Shown piece after piece: positions 55,188-62,909 of a DNA stretch of 64,000 nucleotides (positions are counted from its first letter, which is position 1; every line of letters begins with the position of its first letter). The notes beneath the pieces are model-generated. The model did not search any database, had not been told where the DNA came from, and was given only the letters and a program-made list of their open reading frames with translations. Origin of the DNA: G963717155 sp963717155 (lineage in GTDB: Bacteria; Actinomycetota; Thermoleophilia; Gaiellales; JALYLC01); assembly GCA_963717155.1 (NCBI GenBank), contig OY970326.1, forward strand, positions 1,612,001 through 1,676,000, in the 5' to 3' direction. Both the position numbers and the translations under genes were made by a program.

Positions 55188-55757
55188 CTAGCTCCAGGGC
55201 ACGAGCATGAGCAGCCCCTCGGCGAGCCGCTCGGACGACATTCCGAGCACGATGCGCTGATGGCGCCAGATGTCAGGGGTCAGCGGTGCGAGCAGCGCAT
55301 CGGCGAGGTACTCGATGTCGGCGCCGTCGCCAGCTCGCCCGCGCCCTCCGCCTGCCGCAGCCACGCTCGCAGCGCCTGGCGCATCCACTGGTAGCTCGGC
55401 GTCTCCAGCCCGCCGGGTCGTCGGCGGGCCACGGCGACGAGCGCCGCGTGCCGATCGATGAACGACGCGAACAGGACGAGAAGGTGCTCGAGGCACTCGC
55501 GCGGGCCGGCGTCCGGGACCCGCCGAGGGAAGTCCGGCGAGGATCTCGGCCTGCAGCGCGCGTGCGTCGGAGTCGATCAGCGCGGCCGACAGCTCGCCCT
55601 TGTCGGCGTAGCGGCGATACAGCGTGCCCTTCCCGACACCGGCCGCGCGAGCGACCTCCTCCATCGAGACGGCGTCGACGCCCTCGGCCGCGAACAGCCG
55701 CGCCGCCGCGTCGAGCACGCGCGCGCGATTACGAGCGGCGTCAGCGCGTTCGTTCAC
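55188..55757 (-). CDS. TetR-family regulator (middle frame-disrupted)
   Basis: About 189 residues. The N-terminal HTH (RNRARVLDAAARLFAAEGVD, then ARAAGVGKGTLYRRYADK) is a classic TetR domain, and the C-terminal segment IEYLADALLAPLTPDIWRHQ looks ligand-binding. Between them (about 55330-55540) the frame changes and returns, so the middle is unreliable. GTG start at 55755-55757 sits beside a perfect inverted repeat. It lies downstream of the betaine ABC operon on the same strand and may control it. Confidence 0.8.
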   Translation of the reverse strand: MNERADAARNRARVLDAAARLFAAEGVDAVSMEEVARAAGVGKGTLYRRYADKGELSAALIDSDARALQAEILAGLPSAGPGRRPARVPRAPSRPVRVVHRSARGARRRGPPTTRRAGDAELPVDAPGAASVAAAGGGRGRAGDGADIEYLADALLAPLTPDIWRHQRIVLGMSSERLAEGLLMLVPWS

Positions 55758-55776
55758 GATCTGAGAGTACAGATCG
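55757..55776. promoter_or_regulatory. Perfect inverted repeat at the tetR start (operator candidate)
   Basis: CGATCTG-AGAGTA-CAGATCG: a 7-bp perfect inverted repeat with a 6-bp spacer that begins at the first base of the TetR start codon. The size suits a TetR dimer. Binding here would block tetR translation or transcription (autoregulation). Confidence 0.6.
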
Positions 55777-55788
55777 GAGCGGCGGCGG

Positions 55789-55812
55789 GCCGGCGCCCTT
55801 GCGGGCGCCGGC
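55789..55812 (-). terminator. Strong hairpin between opuAC and tetR
   Basis: GCCGGCGCCC-4 bases-GGGCGCCGGC forms a 10-bp perfect GC stem, 12 bases downstream of the betaine-binding-protein stop on the minus strand. It has no long T run after it, so termination is plausible but not certain. Confidence 0.55.
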
Positions 55813-55824
55813 TTCCCGTTCAGC

Positions 55825-56788
55825 TCAGCTGAGCCAGGCCTTGACCTTGTTGGGGTTGGCCGCGATCCACTTCTTCGCAGCGTCGTCCGGCTTCATGTTC
55901 TTGCCGGCGATCATGACGGCGACGGCGTTCTGATCCTGCGCCGTCCAGCTGAACTTCTTGATGACGTTGACTGCGGGCGAGCCCGACTTCGCGAACTTCG
56001 TCGAGATGACCTTGCGCAGGTCGTACGACGGGTACGCGCAGTTCGTCTTGGCCGGAACCGCGTCGCAGCCAGTGGTGCGCGGGGGCAGCATGACCTCGGT
56101 CAGCTTCAGCTCGGCGTTCAGCCACTGCGGCGTGTACCAGTAGAACAGGATCGGCTTCTTCTGGGCGTACGCCTGCTTGACCTGCGTGATCTGCGAGGCC
56201 TCGCCACCGGCGTACACGACCTTGAGGTTCAGCTTCAGGTTCTTGATCAGCGGCTCGTCGGCGGTGACGTACGACGGATCACCGTCGAGCAGCTCGCCCT
56301 TGCTGCCGGACTCGGCGGTCTTGAACAGCGCCCAGTCCTTCTGCAGGCCCTTCCAGGTCTTCATCTCGGGATGCTGCGGTCACGACGTAGGTCGGCACGT
56401 ACCAGCCGATGTGGCCGGTCACGCCGTTCGAGCCGGCGTCCTGTGCGACCTTCAGCTTCTTCTCGTACTGCTTGTACTGGGCGACGTGCTGCCAGTCCTC
56501 GAGCACGGCGTCGACCTTGCCCGCCTGGAGGGCCTGGTACACCGGGATCTCGGCGATCTGCGTGATCTCGACGTTGCACTTGAGCTTCGACTCGAGCACG
56601 TTCTTGACGACGTACACGTTGGCGGTCGAGCCGACCCACGAGTTCTCGTTGAGCGTCACGGTGCCGCACGATGCCTTGCTCGCCGCTGCGCTGGTGGACG
56701 GCGCCGACGAGCGCGGCAGCGACGGCAGCGACCGATAGCGCGCCAAGCGCGACCCGGTGCGCGGACGCGATTTGAACCTACTAGCCAC
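55825..56788 (-). CDS. opuAC: Glycine betaine/choline ABC transporter, substrate-binding protein, frame-disrupted
   Basis: About 320 residues. Reading across shifts near 56715, 56740 and 56365: a signal peptide-like N-terminus, then ASCGTVTLNENSWVGSTANV, VEITQIAEIPVYQALQAGKV, DAVLEDWQHVAQY and IGWYVPTYVVT. It continues KTWKGLQKDWALF, ILFYWYTPQWLNAELKLTEV and KFSWTAQDQNAVAVMIAG. These fit OpuAC/ProX. The Trp/Tyr residues that cage a quaternary amine are present (WVGS, YWYTPQW). GTG start with AAGGGAAG upstream. Last transported-substrate gene of the opu operon. Confidence 0.88.
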
Positions 56789-56853
56789 AGGATTCTTCCC
56801 TTCGATGGTGGTTCCCCGGAGCCGCGTGCGAGGCGGGCTCTACGGACGCAGAG

Positions 56854-58848
56854 TCACGTGCGATCGACGCCCGGGGCCCGGGCGGCAGTCTGGGTGATGC
56901 GATCTAGGACGATGCCGAGACACAAAATGGCGAGTGACTGCGACAACTCCGTCGCCGAACTGCGTTCCGCTGGAGGCCGACGACGACGCCGTAGCCGAGC
57001 GCGCCACCGCCCACGAGCCCCGCCACGATCACGACCGCGAGCACCATCACGATGCCCTGGTTGATGCCGAGCATGATCGCCGGCCGGGCAAGCGGGATCT
57101 TGACCTTCAGGAGCAGCTGCATCCGGCTCGCGCCGAACGACGACGCCGCCTCGACTGCGGTCGCCGAGACGTCACGCAGGCCGGCGGTCACGAGGCGGAT
57201 CACGACCGGGCATCGCGTACAGCACCGATGCGATCACGCCCGGCACCCGGCCGACGTTGAAGAGCGCCACGACCGGCACGAGGTAGACGAACTGGGGCAG
57301 CGTCTGCAGGGCATCGAGGATCGGGCGGATGATGCGCTCGACACGCGCCGACTCGGACGCCCAGATGCCGACCCCGAGCCCACGATCAGGGTCAGCGTCG
57401 TCGCCACGATCACCTGCGACGCCGTGTCCATCGCGTCGGGCCAGACACCCATCACGCCGATCGCCGCGAGCAGGACGCCGACGGTGATCGCCTGGCGCCA
57501 GCCCGACAGCGTGAACGCGATCGCGACGGCCCCGGCGATCATGAGCCACCACGGGGTTCCCGACCATGAAGGAGCGCAGCGGCTCGAGCAGCCAGTTGAC
57601 GAGGAAGTCGCCGAAGTTGGAGGTCGCGGGATAGATCGGGTGGGATGGGCTCTCCGCCCAGGCGACGGCGCTGTTGATCCAGCTGACGAGATCGCCGCGC
57701 GCGCTGAGCTCGCTCGGGAACGCCCCGCGCCCCGAGGGCGCGGGCGATCAGCGTCGACACACGACCAGGATCAGCGATTCCGCCCGCCGTCAGCAGCGCA
57801 AGGTGCCTCGGCGGTGCCGCCGGCGTCCTGCGTGTGATGCGTCGCGTGATCGACCCGCGCGCCCGCGGCGGCCGTGGCGCGATCGAGCGCGATCGCGAGG
57901 AACACGATCGCTGCGCCGCCGATCGCCGCCGAGCCGACGTCGAGGTAGGTCAGCGAGCTGATGATCGTGTCGCCGAGGCCGGCGCCGCCGATCAGCGACG
58001 CGATCACGACCATGCTGAGAGCCATCATGATCGTCTGGTTCACGGCCAGCATGATCGTGCGGCGCGCGAGCGGCAGCTGGACCTTGCCCGAGCACCTGCA
58101 TGCTGCGTCGCGCCCATCGAGTCTGCCGCCTCGACCGAGTTGCTTGGGGACGCCGCGGATGCCGAGCGCCGTGATGCGCACGGCGGGTGGCATCGCATAG
58201 ATCACGGTCACGATCACCGCGGCGGGGTTGCCGACCGAGAACAGGATCACGACGGGCATCAGGTAGGCGAACGCCGGGAATGATCTGCATCGCGTCGAGC
58301 ACCGGCGTGATCGCCTTGTTGAAGCCGTCGCTGCGCCCGGCGATGATCCCGAGCGGTATCCCGATCGCGAGCGCCACCGAGACCGATGCGACCATCAGCG
58401 CCAGCGTCTGCATGCTCTCGGTCCAGAGGCCCATGATCCCGAACGACGACGAGCGCGCGCAAGCACGACCAGCGACGCGCGCCAGCCGCACCAGCGAGAT
58501 GCAGATGCCCGACGAGCAGCGAGCGGGACGCCGACCCAGGTCAACCCGTTCAGCAGGTTGGTCAGTCTCCGTCACGAGCCAGTTCAGCGAAGTTCGAGAT
58601 CGGGTTCAGGACGTAGACGTAGATCCAGCTCGAGCCCTGGTTGAGGACGATCCAGTTGTAGACGTCGTCGAGCCTGGCGTTCAGTCCGTAGACGAGGCCC
58701 TGGGGCCAGGGATGGCTGTTGCGGAGCATCGGATACAGCACGACCATGACGCGCGATGATCGAGACGACGATCACCGGCCGGCCCACGCGAAGCATGCCG
58801 ATGCAGACGCGGGAGCGCGAGTCCGCGAGGCCCTGTCGCAGTCGCCAT
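56854..58848 (-). CDS. opuAB: Glycine betaine ABC transporter permease, tandem-domain, frame-disrupted
   Basis: About 660 residues. Two BPD-type permease domains are joined in one gene. Domain 1 (about 58100-58600) includes RSDGFNKAITPVLDAMQ and AVNQTIMMALSMVVIASLIG. Domain 2 (56860-57600) includes GAVAIAFTLSGWRQAITVGV, ILDALQTLPQFVYLVPVVAL and MLGINQGIVMVLAVVIVAGL. The N-terminus carries a LYPMLRNSHPWPQGLVYGLN segment. Both carry the EAA-type loop (GVPKQLG; AASSFGASRMQLLLKVKIPL). At least seven shifts are present. ATG 58846-58848 is 3 bases after the opuAA stop; TGA at 56854-56856 is the best end. Confidence 0.82.
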
Positions 58849-58851
58849 CGC

Positions 58852-59922
58852 TCAGAGCTCCTGCGGCACGAACGCGTTGAGGACGGCGACGCGGTCGACC
58901 ACGCCGACGACCTGGCCGTCGGAGACGGCGCGCAGCGGTCGGTCGCTCGCCGCCACCATCGGCACGGCATCGCGCACGATCGTCTCGACGGGTACCGCCG
59001 CCCCGGTCATGTCGTCGCTCTCGACCGCCGGACGCATGATCCAGCGCAACGTGAGGACGTTGCTGCGGGGTACGTCGCGGACGAAGTTCCGGACGTAGTC
59101 GTCGGCGGGGGCGCCGACGAGCTCCTCGGGCGTTCCGAGCTGCACGACGGCTCCGTCGCGCATCATCATGATGCGATCGCCGAGACGGAGCGCCTCGGAC
59201 AGGTCGTGCGTGATGAACACCATCGTCTTGCCCGTCTCGGCCTGCAGGCGGATCACCTCGTCCTGCATGTCGCGCCTGATCAGCGGGTCGAGCGCGCTGA
59301 ACGGCTCGTCGAACAGCAGCACCTGGGGATCGAGCGCGAACGCGCGGGCGAGGCCGACGCGCTGCTGCATGCCTCCCGAGAGCTGGTCGGGGTACTGGTT
59401 CTCGAACCCGGTCAGGCCGACGAGCTCGACCATCTGCTGTGCCCGCGCGATCCGCTCAGGCTTGGGCACGCCCTTCACCTCGAGACCGAACGCGACGTTC
59501 TCGATGACACGGCGGTGCGAGAGCAGACCGAAGTGCTGGAAGACCATCGCAACGGTGCCGCGCCGGAGCGCACGCAGCTCGTCGGCGTTGGCGCCCGTGA
59601 CGTCGCGGCCGGCGATCTGCACCTTCCCTGCGGTCGGCTCGATCAGGCGCACGAGGGTGCGCACGAGCGTCGACTTGCCCGAGCCCGAGAGACCCATCAC
59701 GACGAAGACCTCGCCGGGCCAGACCTGGAAGCTCACGTCGCGAACGGCCGTGATGCATCCGGTCTTCGCACGCAGCTCCGAACGCGAGAGATCGGCATCG
59801 GGCGTGCCGATGATCTGGTCGGCGTTGGGCCCGAAGACCTTCCAGACGTCCTCGACGGTGATCAGCGGATCGCGCGTGCGGTCGACGCGCTCGGCCACGC
59901 TCGGGACCACGGCGCCGCTCAC
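58852..59922 (-). CDS. opuAA: Glycine betaine ABC transporter ATP-binding protein
   Basis: A 356-residue intact ATPase. Walker A GLSGSGKST, signature LSGGMQQRVGLARAFALDPQ, Walker B VLLFDEPFSALDPLI and H-loop FITHDLSEALRLGD. An N-terminal extension (PLITVEDVWKVFGPNADQII) is typical of OpuAA/ProV. The C-terminal 60 residues (ETIVRDAVPMVAASDRPLRA...) look like a partial CBS domain, the osmotic sensor of such transporters. First gene of the opuAA-AB-AC operon. Confidence 0.95.
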   Translation of the reverse strand: MSGAVVPSVAERVDRTRDPLITVEDVWKVFGPNADQIIGTPDADLSRSELRAKTGCITAVRDVSFQVWPGEVFVVMGLSGSGKSTLVRTLVRLIEPTAGKVQIAGRDVTGANADELRALRRGTVAMVFQHFGLLSHRRVIENVAFGLEVKGVPKPERIARAQQMVELVGLTGFENQYPDQLSGGMQQRVGLARAFALDPQVLLFDEPFSALDPLIRRDMQDEVIRLQAETGKTMVFITHDLSEALRLGDRIMMMRDGAVVQLGTPEELVGAPADDYVRNFVRDVPRSNVLTLRWIMRPAVESDDMTGAAVPVETIVRDAVPMVAASDRPLRAVSDGQVVGVVDRVAVLNAFVPQEL

Positions 59923-60128
59923 GGTCGCCGCGGGCGCCGCGGGACTCGGTCACTGCGTGGCTCCGCAAGCGCTCAGAGCGCGGGCTCGTCTGTCGATTAC
60001 GTGGCCTTCTTGCAGGTTGCCCTACCCCTGTCGGCGCCGGCTTGCCGGCGCGCATGCCCACAGGCGTCGCCGCACGCACACAGTACGGTGCCGCTGGAAC
60101 CGACGTCAAGCACCGGATTCCCGGCGCT
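59923..60128. other. Intergenic region with a GC hairpin
   Basis: Upstream control region of the betaine operon. A perfect inverted repeat, GCGCCGGC-TT-GCCGGCGC, lies at 60034-60051, 78 bases after the propeller-protein stop. It may terminate that gene or lie in the opuAA leader. No gene is supported here. Confidence 0.4.
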
Positions 60129-61175
60129 CTAACCGGTTGCGATCCGGTAGATCCTGCCCGTCGCCCAGTCGCCGATCAGCAGGGCGCCGCCGGGACTGGC
60201 AAGGATCGGCAGCGGACTCCTGAAGCCCGTCAGGAACGGCGCGGCCTTGCCGGTATAGGCCGAGCCGTGCCTCGTCAGGGCGACGCGGAGCACCTTGCCG
60301 AGCTGCCACTCGGAAACGACCGCAGACGTCCCGACCGATGAGCCGAGCCCCCCGGTCACCACCGCGACGCCCCCGGCCGCGGCGTGCTTGTCGAGCGTCG
60401 CGACGACGCCGGGGACACCGGTGCACGCCGGACCGCCCTGGTCGTAGCAGGCGGGGAACCTCCAGTCCTGCCCGGCCCTGACGATCGCGAGCGCATCTCC
60501 CGGCGTGCGCGCACCCAGGTCGTCGCGCTGATTCATGCTGGCGAACAGCGTGTTCGTCCCGGGGTAGTACGCAAGTCCGAAGATCGCCCGGATCCGGGAC
60601 GCGAACGTGCGAACGTGCGTCCCGTCGGGATCGAGCGAGACGATCGACGCCGACCACATCGACGTCCTCGTGCAGTGGTCGCACGCCGACGCGATGCTCA
60701 TGACCAGGCGTCCGTCCGGCGCCGCGACGAGGTCCTGGTTCCAGCCGTGCCCGGCGGGCTCAGTGAGGATCGTCTTGCGGGAGCCGAAGCGGGTGCCGTG
60801 CAGGTCGCCGAAGGCCTGGACGATGCCGATCGAGGCGACGTACAGCTTCTTGCGTCGCCAGAGGAGGCCGAGCGGCCCACGCAGGCCGGAGATCACCTTG
60901 ACCGGCCGCGCACCGGCGCGAGGCACGAGATAGACGCCGTCGGCGCTGTGGTCGGAGGCCGCAGACGTCGTGACCCAGAGCCTTCCCCTGGCGTCGAGTG
61001 CGAAGGCCGACACGTTCGGGAGGCCGTTCGCGTAGACCGTCGCCCGGAGGCCGGACGGCCCCTGCAGGCCTGCGCCGATCGATGTGAGCTGGCCGCTCGC
61101 CGCGCTGCTCGAGGTCGCGCCGATCGCGAGACACGCTGCGGCGGCCGCGACGACCCGCAGACGCGAGGCGCGCAG
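60129..61175 (-). CDS. Secreted PQQ/sorbosone-dehydrogenase-like beta-propeller protein
   Basis: About 348 residues. N-terminal RASRLRVVAAAAACLAIGAT is a signal peptide, followed by a beta-propeller with LRATVYANGLPNVSAFALDA, GRLWVTTSAASDHSADGVYL, SGLRGPLGLLW and DQGGPACTGVPGVVATLD. It closes on GGALLIGDWATGRIYRI. It resembles NHL/sorbosone dehydrogenase-like oxidoreductases. In this frame there is no ATG, GTG or TTG near the natural N-terminus; CTG at 61173-61175 is the only codon that gives a sensible signal peptide, so a rare or mis-sequenced start is assumed. Confidence 0.78.
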   Translation of the reverse strand: MRASRLRVVAAAAACLAIGATSSSAASGQLTSIGAGLQGPSGLRATVYANGLPNVSAFALDARGRLWVTTSAASDHSADGVYLVPRAGARPVKVISGLRGPLGLLWRRKKLYVASIGIVQAFGDLHGTRFGSRKTILTEPAGHGWNQDLVAAPDGRLVMSIASACDHCTRTSMWSASIVSLDPDGTHVRTFASRIRAIFGLAYYPGTNTLFASMNQRDDLGARTPGDALAIVRAGQDWRFPACYDQGGPACTGVPGVVATLDKHAAAGGVAVVTGGLGSSVGTSAVVSEWQLGKVLRVALTRHGSAYTGKAAPFLTGFRSPLPILASPGGALLIGDWATGRIYRIATG

Positions 61176-61231
61176 CGGAAGCGGCCCCCGTGCTCGAGGA
61201 AGCCGCTTCGCGCCGACACACCTTCGCGCGC

Positions 61232-61474
61232 CTACATACCGGGGCAATTGCTGTTGCTGCCCGACTGGCCGCCCGAGTTGGGCGCGGTCGTCGACGGGGT
61301 CGTCGTGGAGGGGGTCGTGGGGGCGTCCGTTGTCGCCGAGGGCGTCGTGGTAGCCGCCGGGGTGGTCGCAGTGCTGGAGCTGCTGCCCGTGCTCGCGGCG
61401 TAGGCCGTCGTGCCGCCGATGAGAGCGCCGGCGATCGAGAGCATCGCGATGGTCTTCTTCATGTGCGTCTTCAT
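61232..61474 (-). CDS. Thr/Ser/Pro-rich secreted peptide
   Basis: An 80-residue protein. MKTHMKKTIAMLSIAGALIG opens a signal peptide, and the mature part is nearly all Ser/Thr/Ala/Pro with a terminal SNSNCPGM. ATG at 61472-61474 has GGAGG eight bases upstream. Low-complexity; likely cell-surface. It lies 56 bases upstream of the propeller gene, same strand, and may be its operon partner. Confidence 0.75.
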   Translation of the reverse strand: MKTHMKKTIAMLSIAGALIGGTTAYAASTGSSSSTATTPAATTTPSATTDAPTTPSTTTPSTTAPNSGGQSGSNSNCPGM

Positions 61475-61567
61475 GGTCATCACCTCCCCTGTGCGTCTTG
61501 TCTGTTCCCGCAGTGAAGATCCAGGATGTCGCAGGAGCGTGAGACGAACCTGTGAGCTTGGTAAGCG

Positions 61568-62437
61568 CTACCCCTCGGGGGCAAGCACGATGTCGTTCTC
61601 GACCGAGCACCACGGACCATCCACCCCGTCCGGGCGGTCGGGATCCAGCGGGTCGCGGTCGCGGAACTCGCGGAGCAGCGTCGGCTTGACGGCGAAGACG
61701 GCATCGGACGCGAGGTAGGTGCTCGACCGGTCGAAGATGTGCGTGGTCACGCCGGCGTAGCCGGGGGCCCGCACGATGAGGTGGATGTGGGCCGGCCGCC
61801 ACGGGTGTCGCCCGGTGGCCTCGAGCATGCGCCCGACCGGGCCGTCGTGCGGGATCGCGTACGGCACAGGCCGCACGCCGAGAAACGCGTACGAGCCATC
61901 GTCCCGCGTGAGGAAGCGACCGCGCAGGTGATCCTCCTCGGCCTCGACGTCCTGGACCGCGTACAGCTCGTTGTCGCCGTTCTGCCAGACGTCGACCTCT
62001 GCTCCGGCGATCGGCGACCCGGCCAGGTCGAGCACGCGGCCGTGCACCCAGGCAGGGAGGCCGGCCGGCTCGGCGGCGATGCTCGCGCCGTACTCACGCA
62101 GCGGCGATCCCGGGACGTAGAACGGCCCGAGCACCGTCGACTCGGTGGCGCCGTCCGGCCGGGCATGCGCGATCGCGTCGACGAGCATCGAGAGCCCGAG
62201 CGCATCCGACCACAGCACGAACTCCTGCCGCCGGTCGTCCGTGATGTGGCCGGTCTCGGTGAGGATCCTCACGGCCGCCTCCCACTCCGGCTGCGTCAGC
62301 GCGACATCGACCGCGAACGCATGCAGGTGGCGGACGAGGGCCTGCATGATCTCGCGCAGCCGATCGTCCTCGCAGCCGGCGAAACGGTCGATCACCTCGG
62401 CCGTGATGTCGTCGGGTCGCGTCGCGCGGACCTGCAT
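61568..62437 (-). CDS. Intradiol ring-cleavage dioxygenase (hydroxyquinol/catechol 1,2-dioxygenase type)
   Basis: A 289-residue Fe(III) enzyme that opens catechol-type rings between the hydroxyls to give a muconate-type product. An N-terminal dioxygenase_N helix domain (MQVRATRPDDITAEVIDRFA ...) is followed by GPFYVPGSP (first Tyr ligand). YAIPHDGPVG (second Tyr) and HPWRPAHIHLIVRAPGY (two His) complete the 2-His/2-Tyr iron site. This N-domain marks the catechol/hydroxyquinol subgroup rather than protocatechuate enzymes. ATG start at 62435-62437. No other ring-degradation gene is visible. Confidence 0.92.
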   Translation of the reverse strand: MQVRATRPDDITAEVIDRFAGCEDDRLREIMQALVRHLHAFAVDVALTQPEWEAAVRILTETGHITDDRRQEFVLWSDALGLSMLVDAIAHARPDGATESTVLGPFYVPGSPLREYGASIAAEPAGLPAWVHGRVLDLAGSPIAGAEVDVWQNGDNELYAVQDVEAEEDHLRGRFLTRDDGSYAFLGVRPVPYAIPHDGPVGRMLEATGRHPWRPAHIHLIVRAPGYAGVTTHIFDRSSTYLASDAVFAVKPTLLREFRDRDPLDPDRPDGVDGPWCSVENDIVLAPEG

Positions 62438-62562
62438 GCTTGGGACCCCCTGATCGGAGCGCGATTGTCTACGCGCTGGTTTCAAACGTAGCGCGTATTG
62501 GTACAGCGACTCTCGACGTGGGCAGGAGTACATTGGCCCTACCAGCGATCGAGGAGGCTCCG

Positions 62563-62718
62563 GTGAAGGTCGTGCATTGCCCCTGTGGCACCGACGTCGA
62601 GGGTGAGACCGACGACGCGATCGTCGAGAACGTCGAGGCGCACATCGCCTCCGACCACCCGGATCTCGTCGGCAAGTACTCGAGAGATCAGATCCTGGAG
62701 ATGGCGCACGAGCACTGA
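62563..62718 (+). CDS. DUF1059-family small protein
   Basis: A 51-residue protein. VKVVHCPCGTDVEGETDDAI and VENVEAHIASDHPDLVGKYS match DUF1059 with its Cys pair (HCPCG) and a His. GAGGAGG precedes the GTG at 62563-62565. Unknown function; often near oxidoreductases, here divergent from the dioxygenase. Confidence 0.88.
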   Translation: MKVVHCPCGTDVEGETDDAIVENVEAHIASDHPDLVGKYSRDQILEMAHEH

Positions 62719-62738
62719 TCTCCGCGTCCCGGAACGCA

Positions 62739-62766
62739 GGAAGCCCCCGCCGGGGCGGGGGCTTCC
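62739..62766. terminator. Bidirectional hairpin terminator
   Basis: GGAAGCCCCCGCC-GG-GGCGGGGGCTTCC: a 13-bp perfect stem lying between the DUF1059 stop (62718, plus) and tRNA-Glu (minus). It can serve both strands. The T/A runs are weak. Confidence 0.7.
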
Positions 62767-62771
62767 TGAGA

Positions 62772-62844
62772 TAGCGCATACGGGATTCGAACCCGTGCTA
62801 CCGCCGTGAGAGGGCGGCGTCCTAGGCCCCTAGACGAATGCGCC
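62772..62844 (-). tRNA. tRNA-Glu (anticodon CTC)
   Basis: Minus-strand cloverleaf: acceptor GGCGCAT/ATGCGCT, D-arm with GTCTAGGGGCCTAGGAC, anticodon stem CCGCC-CTCTCAC-GGCGG giving CTC, T-arm CGGG-TTCGAAT-CCCG. The discriminator is A and CCA is not encoded. Confidence 0.95.
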
Positions 62845-62909
62845 ATGGACGGGCGCGATGAGCGCGCCACGTGCAATTCTAGCGGGAACGCGGCGACCGA
62901 GCAGTGCCT

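Noticed and set aside
60034..60051. GC hairpin as a phage attachment or origin site
   Set aside because: No integrase, direct repeats or DnaA boxes nearby; a terminator or leader hairpin is simpler.
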